A stretch of DNA of 51,670 nucleotides, from NCBI GenBank assembly GCA_019873625.1, contig JAIOAW010000017.1:1-51670 (forward strand), given 5' to 3'. Shown here piece after piece: positions 1-7,754 of this stretch. Each line of letters starts with the position of its first letter. Position 1 is the stretch's first letter. Source of the DNA: Chloroflexota bacterium (lineage in GTDB: Bacteria > Chloroflexota > Anaerolineae > UBA1429). The notes under the pieces were generated by a model. That model worked only from the letters and a program-made list of their open reading frames with translations. It was not told the origin of the DNA and ran no database searches. The position numbers were made by a program, and so were the translations under genes.

Positions 1-872
1 GCCTCGAGCGCCGCCCGCACGGCGTGGCTGAAGCGGTGGGTCTCTTCGAGGGTCTGGGAGCGATCGGCCAAGACGTGGATATCCACCCATACCCTGGGGC
101 CGACGAACTCGGCCACCAACTGCTCGATGCCCTGCACGCCGGGCACCCCGAGCGCCGCCTGGGCGATGCGCTCGTCCAACTCGGGCGAGCCGGCCCCGCC
201 GATCAACTGCTGCACGGCCTCTCGCAGGACGAAAAAGGCCCCCCGCAAAATCCAAGCCGAGACGAGGAGCGCGGCGATGGGGTCCGCAGCGGGGAAGGCC
301 AAGCGGCTCGTGCCCACGCCGATGAGGGCCACAAGGGAAGTCAGGATATCGCTCAAATTATCGCGCGCCGAGGCAAGGATGGCGGGGCTGTGCACGGCGC
401 GGCCGATGCGCCGCACGCCAAAGTACATCCCCGTCTTGATGAACATCGTGATGAAGGGGATAGCCAGCGCCCAATTGGAGAGCACCGCTTGCAGACCCTG
501 TTGAAAGCGCAGGATGCCAGATCGCGCCGCCTCTACGCCGGCCAGGGTCATCATCAGGCCGATGACCAGGCTGACCATCGGCTCGATGCGGCGGTGGCCG
601 TGGGGATGGGTGGCATCGGCCGGGCGCACCGAAAGCCACAACCCCACGAACATCAGGAGGCTGTAGGCCACATCGGAACCCGAGTTCGCCGCATCGGCAT
701 AGATCGCGCTGCTCCCGCTCACCCAAGCGACGATGGCCTTGGCGGCAAAGAGGAGGATATTCCCCGCCAAGGCGATATAGCCAGCGCGCTGGTAAAGGAG
801 CGACGTCTCGTGAGAGACGGTTTGACGGGCTATACGGCGTGTTTCGTAAGGCATAGAAAAGGGTTCGGCCAT
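1..872 (-). CDS. Cation diffusion facilitator (CDF) metal efflux protein, C-terminus cut by window edge
   Basis: This is an integral-membrane metal/proton antiporter of the CDF family. About 290 residues are visible and the reading frame stays open to base 1, so the C-terminus is missing. Reading the minus strand gives the usual order: a helix with the TM2 metal motif IYADAANSGSD, then HPHGHRRIEPM, a helix ending at SARDNLSDILTS (TM5 metal motif), and a cytoplasmic domain with VDIHVLAD. The expected His of the TM2 and TM5 motifs is replaced by Asn and Asp, which suggests Mn or Fe rather than Zn (inference). I chose the ATG at 872, which follows a sigma70-like promoter by about 24 bases. An in-frame ATG at 854 is equally possible, since neither has a clear ribosome-binding site. 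The gene is monocistronic at this end and lies downstream of the anti-sigma gene on the same strand. Confidence 0.88.
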   Translation of the reverse strand, partial: MAEPFSMPYETRRIARQTVSHETSLLYQRAGYIALAGNILLFAAKAIVAWVSGSSAIYADAANSGSDVAYSLLMFVGLWLSVRPADATHPHGHRRIEPMVSLVIGLMMTLAGVEAARSGILRFQQGLQAVLSNWALAIPFITMFIKTGMYFGVRRIGRAVHSPAILASARDNLSDILTSLVALIGVGTSRLAFPAADPIAALLVSAWILRGAFFVLREAVQQLIGGAGSPELDERIAQAALGVPGVQGIEQLVAEFVGPRVWVDIHVLADRSQTLEETHRFSHAVRAALE

Positions 873-902
873 CAAGACGAGTGTGATCTTTGGAATAACC
901 CT

Positions 903-930
903 ATGATAAGAGAAAGGTCAAGTGAGGCAA
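903..930 (-). promoter_or_regulatory. Sigma70-like promoter for the CDF gene
   Basis: On the minus strand TTGCCT (925-930) is followed after 16 bases by TATCAT (903-908). The predicted start of transcription lies near 896, about 24 bases before the ATG at 872. Confidence 0.5.
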
Positions 931-994
931 TCGGCGCGCTGAAGGGCATTTAGCCCCCTCAACCCCTTGATATTAGGATATGCTTACTCATCAC

Positions 995-1025
995 AACACA
1001 GGCGGGCCATAAGCCCGCCTGTGTT
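995..1025 (-). terminator. 13-bp hairpin after the anti-sigma gene
   Basis: Perfect inverted repeat with arms 995-1007 and 1013-1025 and a 5-base loop, 14 bases beyond the stop of the anti-sigma gene. There is no clear T-tract on the minus strand, so it may be a weak terminator or an RNA-stabilising hairpin. Confidence 0.5.
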
Positions 1026-1038
1026 CCGAAAAGTCCCG

Positions 1039-1623
1039 TCAGGAGGGGCGGTGGGCCATCTTCAAGAGGTGATCGGCCGCTTCGCTCAGGGCGCGCTTGA
1101 CCTCTTCGACGCGGCGCGTGTAACGCGCGTTCCAGGCGCTCAGGGCGAGGGTTAGCCCCACGCCGCCCGTCGCCACAAAGAGGCCGCTCCACACGGCCCA
1201 AAAGGCCCCCCGATCCAGCGTGAGGCGCCCCTCGGCGGCCCACGGCGCCACCTGCCGCGGCCACTCGGAGATGGCCGGCTCCCACGCTTGGGAGATTTGC
1301 GGCGGCAGGGCCAATGCGGCGATGATCAGCGCCGCCCCCAAGGTCATAGCGGGCACCCAAATGTTCCAGGGGAGCACCTGGCCGGCGCGGGCGGGCACTT
1401 GCTCGCGCGCCAGGCGCTCGAGAAGGCGTTCGAGGAACCCCGGCGCCGGCTCAGCCAGGGGCCAGGAGGCCAAGGCGGCCTCGACGGTGCGCAGCCAGTG
1501 CATCTCTTCGCGGCACACCGGGCACTCGGCCAGGTGGGCGCGGAGCGCCGGAGGCCACTCGGCCATTGGGCAGGCGGCATAGTGGGCAAGGGCATCTTGC
1601 CCGTGCAGATTATGATCCATCAT
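1039..1623 (-). CDS. Membrane-anchored zinc-binding anti-sigma factor (ZAS type)
   Basis: This protein is predicted to hold the ECF sigma factor encoded just upstream at the membrane until a signal releases it. The first 40 residues carry HLAECPVC, the Hx3Cx2C core of the zinc-binding anti-sigma (zf-HC2) fold. A long hydrophobic helix around residues 92-112 (IWVPAMTLGAALIIAALAL) and a second around 145-165 would anchor it. The C-terminal tail is basic. Start codons at 1629, 1623 and 1620 are all in frame. GAGGAG sits 7 bases before 1623, so that one is preferred. The gene overlaps the end of the sigma gene by 14 bases, which suggests translational coupling. The zinc motif and pairing with a sigma gene make the role fairly certain. 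The inducing signal is unknown. Confidence 0.82.
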   Translation of the reverse strand: MMDHNLHGQDALAHYAACPMAEWPPALRAHLAECPVCREEMHWLRTVEAALASWPLAEPAPGFLERLLERLAREQVPARAGQVLPWNIWVPAMTLGAALIIAALALPPQISQAWEPAISEWPRQVAPWAAEGRLTLDRGAFWAVWSGLFVATGGVGLTLALSAWNARYTRRVEEVKRALSEAADHLLKMAHRPS

Positions 1624-2173
1624 CGCCATTCTCCTCTCGCCAAAGCGCCGCGAGGGCGCGGCGGGCGCGGTTTAACTGCGCCTTGACCGTGCCGATGGGC
1701 AAGCCAAGGACCTCGGCAATCTCAGCATACGAGAGTTCGTGTTGGTAGAACAGCGCCAACACGACCCGGTACCTCTGCGCCAGGCGCCTCACCGTGGCCC
1801 AAAGGCGCGCGTTGCGGTCTCGCGTGGCGGCGGCTGCGGCAGGATCTGGCAGGGGGGCGTCGAAATGGGCCAAGGTCTCGGCTGCGCCCGCCGCCTGCTC
1901 CTGGGTGCGCAGCGTGCGTTGGTAATTCATAGCCGTGTTCAGCGTGATGCGATACAGCCAGGTGCTGAACTGGGCATCGCCCCGAAAGTCAGGCAAGGCG
2001 CGCCAGGCGCGGAGATAGACCTCCTGCGTCAGGTCCTCCGCCTCCTGCTCGTTCGACAGGAAATGATAGGCCAAGTTATAGACGCGCCGATGCGTCCGCT
2101 TTACCAATTCCTCAAAGGCGGCGCGATCGCCCTTTTGGGCGCGGGCCACCCACTCGGCCAATGGGTCTTCCAA
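1610..2173 (-). CDS. ECF-family RNA polymerase sigma factor
   Basis: Extracytoplasmic-function sigma factor of 187 residues, the normal size for the family. Region 2 is seen in the first 90 residues (FEELVKRTHRRVYNLAYHFL, EAEDLTQEVYLRAW, FSTWLYRITLN). Region 4 is at about 125-175 (RYRVVLALFYQHELSYAEIA, LPIGTVKAQLNRARRAL). A linker rich in Ala/Pro separates them. The start is TTG at 2173: GAGG lies 8 bases upstream and no in-frame ATG gives the conserved N-terminus. It is the middle gene of a three-gene minus-strand operon with a small membrane protein before it and its anti-sigma factor after it. Such genes often autoregulate, but I could not recognise an ECF-type promoter upstream of 2630. 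Confidence 0.93.
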   Translation of the reverse strand: MEDPLAEWVARAQKGDRAAFEELVKRTHRRVYNLAYHFLSNEQEAEDLTQEVYLRAWRALPDFRGDAQFSTWLYRITLNTAMNYQRTLRTQEQAAGAAETLAHFDAPLPDPAAAAATRDRNARLWATVRRLAQRYRVVLALFYQHELSYAEIAEVLGLPIGTVKAQLNRARRALAALWREENGDDGS

Positions 2174-2201
2174 CGCAATCGCCTCAGGTAGTGCACGGGG
2201 T

Positions 2202-2630
2202 TCACGGCGCGCCCTCTTTGTCGCCTCGGCGCTCCTCCGCAGGGGGTTCGGCGCCCTCTAGGGGGGCATCGGGGGGCGCTTCGCCCCCGCGCGGCGCGGG
2301 GCTGGAGGTCATAAAGTAGATAAGGATGATCCCCAGCCCCACAAAGAGCGGCAAAAGCCCCCCGATGAGCCAAGCGCCCACCCCCAATGTAGATAACCCC
2401 AGCAGGAGCGCCAGGCCGCTCATCGCCGTGATGACGCCGCCCCAAAGGACGCCCCGGTTGGCGCGGCGCGAGGCGGCCTCGCGCTCCGAGAGGTCCTCGA
2501 GCGAAAAGCCCAACTGCGCCAGGGCCACGCGCTCTTTGTAGGCGATGTAGCGCTGGAGCGTGATAAACCCCAGGATGATGACCAGGAGCAAAAAGGGCGC
2601 GAGGATGATGAGAAGGGTAGGCAGTGACAT
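2202..2630 (-). CDS. Small two-helix membrane protein (DUF6249-like), first gene of the sigma operon
   Basis: A 142-residue protein with an N-terminal membrane helix (residues 2-26), a charged segment KERVALAQLGFSLEDLSERE, two more hydrophobic stretches at about 62-80 and 86-107, and a Pro/Glu-rich tail. The layout resembles the DUF6249 family often found near ECF sigma genes. The function is unknown. AGAGGA is placed well before the ATG at 2630. Its stop lies 28 bases before the sigma start, so the two are probably co-transcribed. It could be part of the signal input to the anti-sigma factor, but this is only suggested by position. Confidence 0.72.
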   Translation of the reverse strand: MSLPTLLIILAPFLLLVIILGFITLQRYIAYKERVALAQLGFSLEDLSEREAASRRANRGVLWGGVITAMSGLALLLGLSTLGVGAWLIGGLLPLFVGLGIILIYFMTSSPAPRGGEAPPDAPLEGAEPPAEERRGDKEGAP

Positions 2631-2758
2631 CGTATTTCCTCTTTGAGTGCGAGGGCGACACTTACTCCGAAACCAATCAACGTCGTTACGCTATCATAAA
2701 CTATGACGAATGTCGAATCGAGAAGGTTGCGAGATGTCCCGGCATTTTCACTCAGCCG

Positions 2759-2786
2759 TTGACCGATGCGAAAAAACGGGTATGAT
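2759..2786 (+). promoter_or_regulatory. Near-consensus sigma70 promoter of the restriction-modification operon
   Basis: TTGACC (2759-2764), a 16-base spacer, then TATGAT (2781-2786). The predicted transcription start is near 2793, about 70 bases before the GTG start of the methyltransferase. Confidence 0.65.
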
Positions 2787-2865
2787 TTAACCGGGGGTTC
2801 CGAGATATACGATTTTGCATACCCATCTGAGCAAGTTTGCCGATGTTGATCCGTAGGGGGGCACT

Positions 2866-4002
2866 GTGAATCTGAAGAAAACGGTGCAATTGGCCGTGCC
2901 GGGTTTGGAGCCAGCACCGGGCCAGGCGGGCCTCGTGATACTCAACAAAGAGCGTTTTTCCGAGATGCTCTCTGAAATGCTTGAGAGAAACGATAGAGAG
3001 TTTATAAAAAAGCAGGTTATATTACTAAAGAGCATCATCGCAAGGCGTGTAGCCGACCGGGAGGGTCTCCTAAATATCGTGGCGAACGGCGACACGGTTT
3101 CGCTGAGGAAGGAAGTGCTTCTCGCGGAACTGGATCAAGTACTGGAAGCGCATACGCTGGAGAGGATGAACTATTATCTTACCAGGCTGTTGAAAAGCGT
3201 TCATGAAACAAAGACGAGCAAGATAAACGATATCAATTTGCACCGGTGGAAAGAGTACGATGACATCTTGACGGATAGCCTATGGATTCTAGATCGCAGG
3301 GATACGTCAGGCGCCCACTTGGGGTGGTATTGGGGCAATTTCGTCCCCCAAATTCCCCATCAAATGCTCCTACGGTATACAAAAGAAAGGGATTGGGTGC
3401 TCGATCCTTTTGTTGGCAGTGGCACGACTCTCATCGAATGTCGTCGTTTGAATAGAAATGGGATAGGGATTGAACTCAATGCAACCGTTGCCCAAAGGGC
3501 AAAAGAACTCGTCGAAAAAGAACCCACAGAACCGGAGATCATTACCGAGATTTTTGTCGGCGATAGCGCCACAATTGATTTGAATGCGGTGCTGGAACGA
3601 TATGGCGTTACGAATGTCCAATTGGTCATCATGCATCCGCCATACCACGACATCATCAAATTCTCAGATGATAACAGAGATTTATCATGCGCTGGGAGCG
3701 TGGAAGAGTTTCTTCGAATGTTTGGCCGTGTTGTAGAGAATACGACGGCCTGCCTCGAAAAGGGACGCTATCTTGTGGTAGTAATTGGCGACAAGTATTC
3801 ACGGGGCGAATGGATTCCCCTTGGGTTTTATTGCATGCAAGAGGTTCTAAAACGCAATTTTCAACTCAAGAGCATCATCGTCAAAAACTTTGAAGAAACG
3901 CGCGGCAAACGAAATCAGCAGGAACTTTGGCGTTATCGTGCGCTCGTGGGGGGGTTCTATGTCTTTAAGCACGAATACATTCTTCTTTTCAAAAAGCGTT
4001 AG
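2866..4002 (+). CDS. DNA (N4-cytosine or N6-adenine) methyltransferase of a restriction-modification system
   Basis: SAM-dependent DNA amino-methyltransferase, 378 residues. The SAM-binding motif I is LDPFVGSGTT at 179-188, followed by GIGIEL (motif II). The catalytic motif IV is HPPY at 257-260, a variant of the D/N/S-PP-Y motif. Residues 25-150 form a mostly helical extension without recognisable motifs. The late segment VVVIGDKY matches the strand before motif VIII. Start is GTG at 2866 with a G-rich site (TAGGGGGG) about 5 bases before it. The gene is followed after 11 bases by a PD-(D/E)XK-like gene, so the pair is read as a type II restriction-modification system. Codon use and base composition are visibly AT-richer than the genes on either side, a sign of transfer. 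The target base and site cannot be told from sequence alone. Confidence 0.86.
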   Translation: MNLKKTVQLAVPGLEPAPGQAGLVILNKERFSEMLSEMLERNDREFIKKQVILLKSIIARRVADREGLLNIVANGDTVSLRKEVLLAELDQVLEAHTLERMNYYLTRLLKSVHETKTSKINDINLHRWKEYDDILTDSLWILDRRDTSGAHLGWYWGNFVPQIPHQMLLRYTKERDWVLDPFVGSGTTLIECRRLNRNGIGIELNATVAQRAKELVEKEPTEPEIITEIFVGDSATIDLNAVLERYGVTNVQLVIMHPPYHDIIKFSDDNRDLSCAGSVEEFLRMFGRVVENTTACLEKGRYLVVVIGDKYSRGEWIPLGFYCMQEVLKRNFQLKSIIVKNFEETRGKRNQQELWRYRALVGGFYVFKHEYILLFKKR

Positions 4003-4013
4003 GAGCCTAATTT

Positions 4014-4847
4014 ATGCCACGAAGAAGCAGGAACGAGGTTCTCAATCTAAAACTCGGCTCCATACCGGTTTCTGGGTTGCGAGAGATCGCCGAGATTTTC
4101 GGTGTATTGAGCCGGGGTGCAGCCTGCGATATTATCAAGAGGCTTCTCGAGAAGCGCCCCGATGAGCATCAAATAGACCATTTTATCAAGCAGAAATATG
4201 CAGAACAAATTGGGCAGAGAAGGCGCATCATCTCTGATGAGGCGCTGAAAGAAGAATTGAACAAAGTCAAGTTTTTTTCCTGGGGAATTGTGCAAGGGCA
4301 ACTCGATCAGAAAATACAACGGGAATTTGTAAGAAGGATATACCACTATGAGGATCTAGTGAGCAGTGTGGAAAGATCTCTTCACACTGAGGTAACAAAC
4401 TATGTTGTTTGTACCTGGTTCAACCACTGGAGCACCGTTTTGCTCGAAGAGCACATCGGTATGCATCCCCGGGTCGTGCCTACAATTAAGAGTATTAGAG
4501 GCATTGATCTTTTCTTTGACGGTCAACCTTTCGATTTGAAGGTTACCTATTTACCACGCCGGTATGATATTGGTAATGCGCTACAGCGCCCACAAGATTT
4601 AGCCATCTGGCTATACGAAAATCAGGGTGAGCAAAGATTTGGGGCAGATAACCGTATATTTGTGATTCTCTTGAATCCAGATGATCCGGAAAGAAGTTGG
4701 GAGCTAAAAAGAGATTTTGAATTGATCTTTGGCAAGATTGATCGGTTTTTCGATACTGAATCGGTGTCAGACGCGGATGAAATTGTGTTCAGTTATAGAA
4801 GGCGAACGTATACGACGATCGCCAAGGTACTATTAATCACAAAATAG
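4014..4847 (+). CDS. Probable restriction endonuclease, PD-(D/E)XK-like
   Basis: A 277-residue protein that directly follows the methyltransferase and shares its AT-rich composition. The strongest clue is IRGIDLFFDGQPFDLKVTY at about 161-179. There D165 and D174-L-K176 fit the D-Xn-(D/E)-X-K nuclease core, on two predicted strands. The first 45 residues (SVSGLREIAEIFGV, AACDIIKRLLEK) look like a helix-turn-helix, possibly for target recognition. The middle is helical and charged. I do not recognise a named restriction enzyme family. The start ATG at 4014 has only GGAGCC as a modest ribosome-binding site, and translation may be coupled to the upstream gene. The function rests on motif plus neighbour, so it is an inference rather than a family match. 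Confidence 0.68.
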   Translation: MPRRSRNEVLNLKLGSIPVSGLREIAEIFGVLSRGAACDIIKRLLEKRPDEHQIDHFIKQKYAEQIGQRRRIISDEALKEELNKVKFFSWGIVQGQLDQKIQREFVRRIYHYEDLVSSVERSLHTEVTNYVVCTWFNHWSTVLLEEHIGMHPRVVPTIKSIRGIDLFFDGQPFDLKVTYLPRRYDIGNALQRPQDLAIWLYENQGEQRFGADNRIFVILLNPDDPERSWELKRDFELIFGKIDRFFDTESVSDADEIVFSYRRRTYTTIAKVLLITK

Positions 4848-4954
4848 ACTGATTCCCCCTACGGAGTGCTGAAGCCTTGCTTCGCCCCCGCCGAGGGGCG
4901 AGGTTCCCGTAATTCCGTAGGCACTCAGCCCCTTGCGCGGGCGATTCGCCGTAA

Positions 4955-4991
4955 ATATCGAGTGCGGAAGCGCTGCTTCCGCACTCGATAT
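4955..4991. terminator. Perfect 17-bp hairpin between convergent genes
   Basis: Arms 4955-4971 and 4975-4991 are perfectly complementary around a 3-base loop. It lies between the convergent nuclease gene and the 5015-5770 gene. No T-tract follows on either strand, so it may be a bidirectional transcription block, or a repeat at the edge of the island. Confidence 0.5.
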
Positions 4992-5014
4992 CCATTCAAC
5001 GCGAAACCCGAAGC

Positions 5015-5770
5015 CTATTCCTTCGGCTCTTCTTCTTCGGGCGTAGAGGGGGGCGCCTCGGTCAGTTCGCCGTAGGAGGTGGGGCCGCCGAACCCTTCCT
5101 CGCCGCCCATCGCGGCCGCCGGCGCGGCCTGGGCGCCCACCTGGCCGTAAACGTGGACCTGCACCAAAAGCGCCCAAAAGGCCGTGAGGAACACGCCGAT
5201 GACGCATAGGATGACCCCGAACGTGGAGAGAAACTGCGCCACGAAGGAGATGATGACGGCGACGATGTAATCTCCCACGTTGGCGCGGATGAGCGACCAC
5301 AGCGCGCCGAACTCGAACATAGCCCCAAAGCGCCCCTCGCGCGCAAAGCGGATCATCACCGCTGGGCTCCACAGCGCGAGCAAGAGGCCCCAAATCCACG
5401 TCAGGCACTGCAAGCCCAAAATGCAGAATTGTGCGCCGCTCGGCTCGCTGCTTCTACTCGTCACTACGGCCGTAATGATGGCCGCAATCCCGCCCACGAT
5501 GAGGGCCGGCAGGGCGTAGATGAGCAGCCCCAAAAGGAAGAGCACGCCCTTCACCCAATCCTCTCCCCAATTATCCCACTGGGGGAGCGGCCGCTCCAAC
5601 CCATCGGAGACGTTCTTGAGGACGCGAAGGGAATAGCCCACCACGACAAGGGCCGTAAAGAGGTTGACGATGGGGATAACGCTTGCCAAAAGGAGCAGGG
5701 CGCCAATCACCACCTTTTGGACCCACTGTTCATCGTCGAAAACGTAGGTGAACGACTTGCCGATATCCAT
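5015..5770 (-). CDS. DUF4013-type multi-helix membrane protein
   Basis: Integral membrane protein of 251 residues of the DUF4013 family. The family's opening motif is seen in MDIGKSFTYVFDDEQWVQKVVIGALLL-like sequence, followed by about six hydrophobic segments. The family's middle element (WDNWGEDWVKGVLFLLG) is clear. The C-terminal 40 residues are Gly/Ala-rich and then acidic (EEEEPKE), probably a cytoplasmic tail. The ATG at 5770 is chosen because AAGGAGGA sits 3-4 bases before it. The family is common in Chloroflexota and archaea but its role is not known. It is not clearly linked to its neighbours. Confidence 0.8.
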   Translation of the reverse strand: MDIGKSFTYVFDDEQWVQKVVIGALLLLASVIPIVNLFTALVVVGYSLRVLKNVSDGLERPLPQWDNWGEDWVKGVLFLLGLLIYALPALIVGGIAAIITAVVTSRSSEPSGAQFCILGLQCLTWIWGLLLALWSPAVMIRFAREGRFGAMFEFGALWSLIRANVGDYIVAVIISFVAQFLSTFGVILCVIGVFLTAFWALLVQVHVYGQVGAQAAPAAAMGGEEGFGGPTSYGELTEAPPSTPEEEEPKE

Positions 5771-5890
5771 GATTCCTCCTTGTGCGTTTGTAAGGCAAGG
5801 GGCGGGCACCCCGCCGCACTGCCAGTGAACGAACCCCTTCTACAAGCCATTATACAGGCCCTTTGGGAGCCTATCAAGGCCAAAATGCGC

Positions 5891-6565
5891 TCAGGCGCCC
5901 AAAAGGGTGCGCAGGCCGCCGACAAGGGCCATCTCGGCCAGGGCGCTCAACAGGCCCAGGGCCAGGGGCAGCCCGAAGGCGCCCCATCGCCCACGGCGCC
6001 GCGCCTCGCCCAAGAGCACGGCCCAAAGGGGCGCGTTGACGAGAGCAAGCGTCCCACAGGCGGCGAGGGCGACGGCCCAAAAGAAGCACCCATAGGGCGC
6101 GCTGCGCCACCCCCATAGGAGCGCGCCCCAAGCGATGTTCGCGGCCAAGGGCACCCACAGGCGCCCCGGAGAGGCGCGATGCGCCTCGGCCTCGGCCGCG
6201 CGGATGGATTGGCTCACGATATAAAGGAGCGTCCCTACGGCGAAGCCCATCCCCAGCCCCGTGGCCAACCGCAGGGCGTTCGAGGGAGGGTAAAGGAACG
6301 GCCTTGACCGCCAAAAACTCCCCAGCGAGTTGACCCCATCCACCAGCCAAGCCGCCCCCAGGAGGCCCATCAGCGCGGCGAGCCGGCCATCCAGCCCGCC
6401 CGTGCGCCCCCTATCCACCGCCCAAAGGATCAGGAAGGTGAGCGCAGCCCCCGTAAAAAGCCCCGTGCAGCGCGCACAGAGCGGCAAAGGCAAGCCGCCA
6501 AAGGTCAGGCTGTGCTCGGGCAACTGGTGGCATAGGCCGCTCAAAAGAAACCAGGCGATCCGCAC
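5891..6565 (-). CDS. DUF2085-type membrane protein
   Basis: A 224-residue membrane protein matching DUF2085: an early CHQLPEHS, then LCARCTGL at about 30-37, the family's Cys-containing signature, and a PFLYPPSNALRLATG-like segment. Five to six hydrophobic helices follow. The start is GTG at 6565 with AAAGGTAG upstream. The conserved CHQ/CARC residues could bind a metal or form a disulfide, but no function is established for the family. The gene is separated by 120 bases from the DUF4013 gene on the same strand, and it is divergent from the catabolic operon to its right. Confidence 0.82.
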   Translation of the reverse strand: MRIAWFLLSGLCHQLPEHSLTFGGLPLPLCARCTGLFTGAALTFLILWAVDRGRTGGLDGRLAALMGLLGAAWLVDGVNSLGSFWRSRPFLYPPSNALRLATGLGMGFAVGTLLYIVSQSIRAAEAEAHRASPGRLWVPLAANIAWGALLWGWRSAPYGCFFWAVALAACGTLALVNAPLWAVLLGEARRRGRWGAFGLPLALGLLSALAEMALVGGLRTLLGA

Positions 6566-6636
6566 GCGCTCTACCTTTCACTACGCAATCGGCGCCCTCT
6601 TGTTGCGCATTCTAGCACGGAATGCCCCACTGCGCT

Positions 6637-6665
6637 TGCCGAGGCCGCCCCTTTGCCCTAGAATA
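6637..6665 (+). promoter_or_regulatory. Promoter of the UroD/sulfatase catabolic operon
   Basis: TTGCCG (6637-6642), 17-base spacer, TAGAAT (6660-6665). The first start codon follows 26 bases after the -10 box. Confidence 0.58.
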
Positions 6666-6690
6666 GCGCCCATAGTAAGGAGGATGCCCT

Positions 6691-7728
6691 ATGGCGAGCG
6701 TCTGGTCTTCAAGGGAGCGAGTGCTGGCCGCCTTGGCCCGGCAGGAGCCAGATCGCGTGCCCTATTGCGAATTTGGCATAGATCGCGCCTTGGCCCAGCG
6801 CCTGCTGGGTTGGGGAGAGCCGGTAAGCCAAGCCGCCAACCTGGAAGAGAACCCCTATACGGTGGAGGAGGCCCGCGCCCTCGCCCAGGCCTTGGGGCTG
6901 GATAACCTGTATTACGTCCTGCGCGCGCCCGTCTATGCCGAAAAACACCCCGGCAAAGATGGGCGCCTCTTTTATGGGCGCGGCCTCATCCAAAGCGAAC
7001 GCGATCTCGATAAAATCGTCCTTCCCGATCCGACGCGAGATGCCCTCTATGCCGGGGCCGAGGCCTTTTTGCGCGGCCGGGGCGACTATGCCGCGGTGCT
7101 CGTTACGCGTTTTGGCGTCTTCCCCACGATGCTCAGCCTGGGGATGGAGACCTTTAGCCTAGCGCTCTATGAGAACCGCCCCTTTGTGGAAGCCGTGCTG
7201 GAACGGTACGTCCACTGGGCCGAGGTGGTGATGGAACGGGCCTGCGACCTGGGGTTCGATGCCATCATCACCACAGACGATATGGCCTTCAACACGGCGC
7301 CCTTTTTCTCGCCCCAAATGTTCCGCGAGGTCTTTTTGCCCCACTACCGCCGCGTGGCGCCGCGCATCCGCATCCCCTGGCTCATCCACAGCGATGGGAA
7401 TATCCTGCCGCTCCTCGATGACTTGCTCAGCGTGGGCATCGCCGGGGTGCACCCCATCGAAAAGGGCGCGATGGACATCCGCGCCCTCAAGCGCACCTAT
7501 GGGAATCGTCTTTGCCTCCTGGGGAATGTGGATTTGAACCTCTTGGGGATGGGCACGCCGGGGGAGGTCGAGGCCGAGGTGTATGGCCTCATCCGCGATG
7601 TGGCGCCCGGCGGGGGGTACATCCTCACCAGTGGGAACAGCCTGGCCGGTTATTTACTCCCCGAAAACGTGCGCGCTATGGCGGCCGCCGTCAAGAAATA
7701 CGGCCGTTACCCCATCTCACTCGCGTGA
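6691..7728 (+). CDS. Uroporphyrinogen decarboxylase superfamily protein (MtaA/CmuA-like), copy 1
   Basis: A 345-residue TIM-barrel protein of the UroD superfamily. It opens with the family motif SSRERVLAAL...PDRVPYCEFG and has TTDDMAF at about 194-200 and PWLIHSDGNILPLLDDL at 229-245. True heme-pathway UroD needs the early Arg-rich FMRQAGR motif, which is missing, so this belongs with the methyltransferase-like branch. The zinc-thiol site of MtaA (HxC...C) is not kept: H233 is followed by D235, and the third position is T313. It may therefore have lost methyl transfer to a thiol. It has a strong AAGGAGGA site and is the first gene of a six-gene operon. No corrinoid protein is nearby. Substrate is unknown. 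Confidence 0.85.
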   Translation: MASVWSSRERVLAALARQEPDRVPYCEFGIDRALAQRLLGWGEPVSQAANLEENPYTVEEARALAQALGLDNLYYVLRAPVYAEKHPGKDGRLFYGRGLIQSERDLDKIVLPDPTRDALYAGAEAFLRGRGDYAAVLVTRFGVFPTMLSLGMETFSLALYENRPFVEAVLERYVHWAEVVMERACDLGFDAIITTDDMAFNTAPFFSPQMFREVFLPHYRRVAPRIRIPWLIHSDGNILPLLDDLLSVGIAGVHPIEKGAMDIRALKRTYGNRLCLLGNVDLNLLGMGTPGEVEAEVYGLIRDVAPGGGYILTSGNSLAGYLLPENVRAMAAAVKKYGRYPISLA

Positions 7729-7754
7729 CGAACCTTTATCGCCGAAGGAGGCCT

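Noticed and set aside
24-953. Long plus-strand open frame of 309 codons at the left edge
   Set aside because: It is the opposite strand of the CDF transporter, which has clear family motifs. The plus-strand product is a His/Arg/Gly-rich sequence with no recognisable fold.
4848-5014. Possible transposon end at the restriction-modification island border
   Set aside because: There is a hairpin and a partial REP-like motif, but no matching inverted repeat was seen on the left side of the island and no transposase.
6691-7728. HemE uroporphyrinogen decarboxylase of heme synthesis
   Set aside because: The Arg-rich substrate motif of true HemE is absent and the gene sits in a catabolic operon, so it is placed in the wider superfamily.
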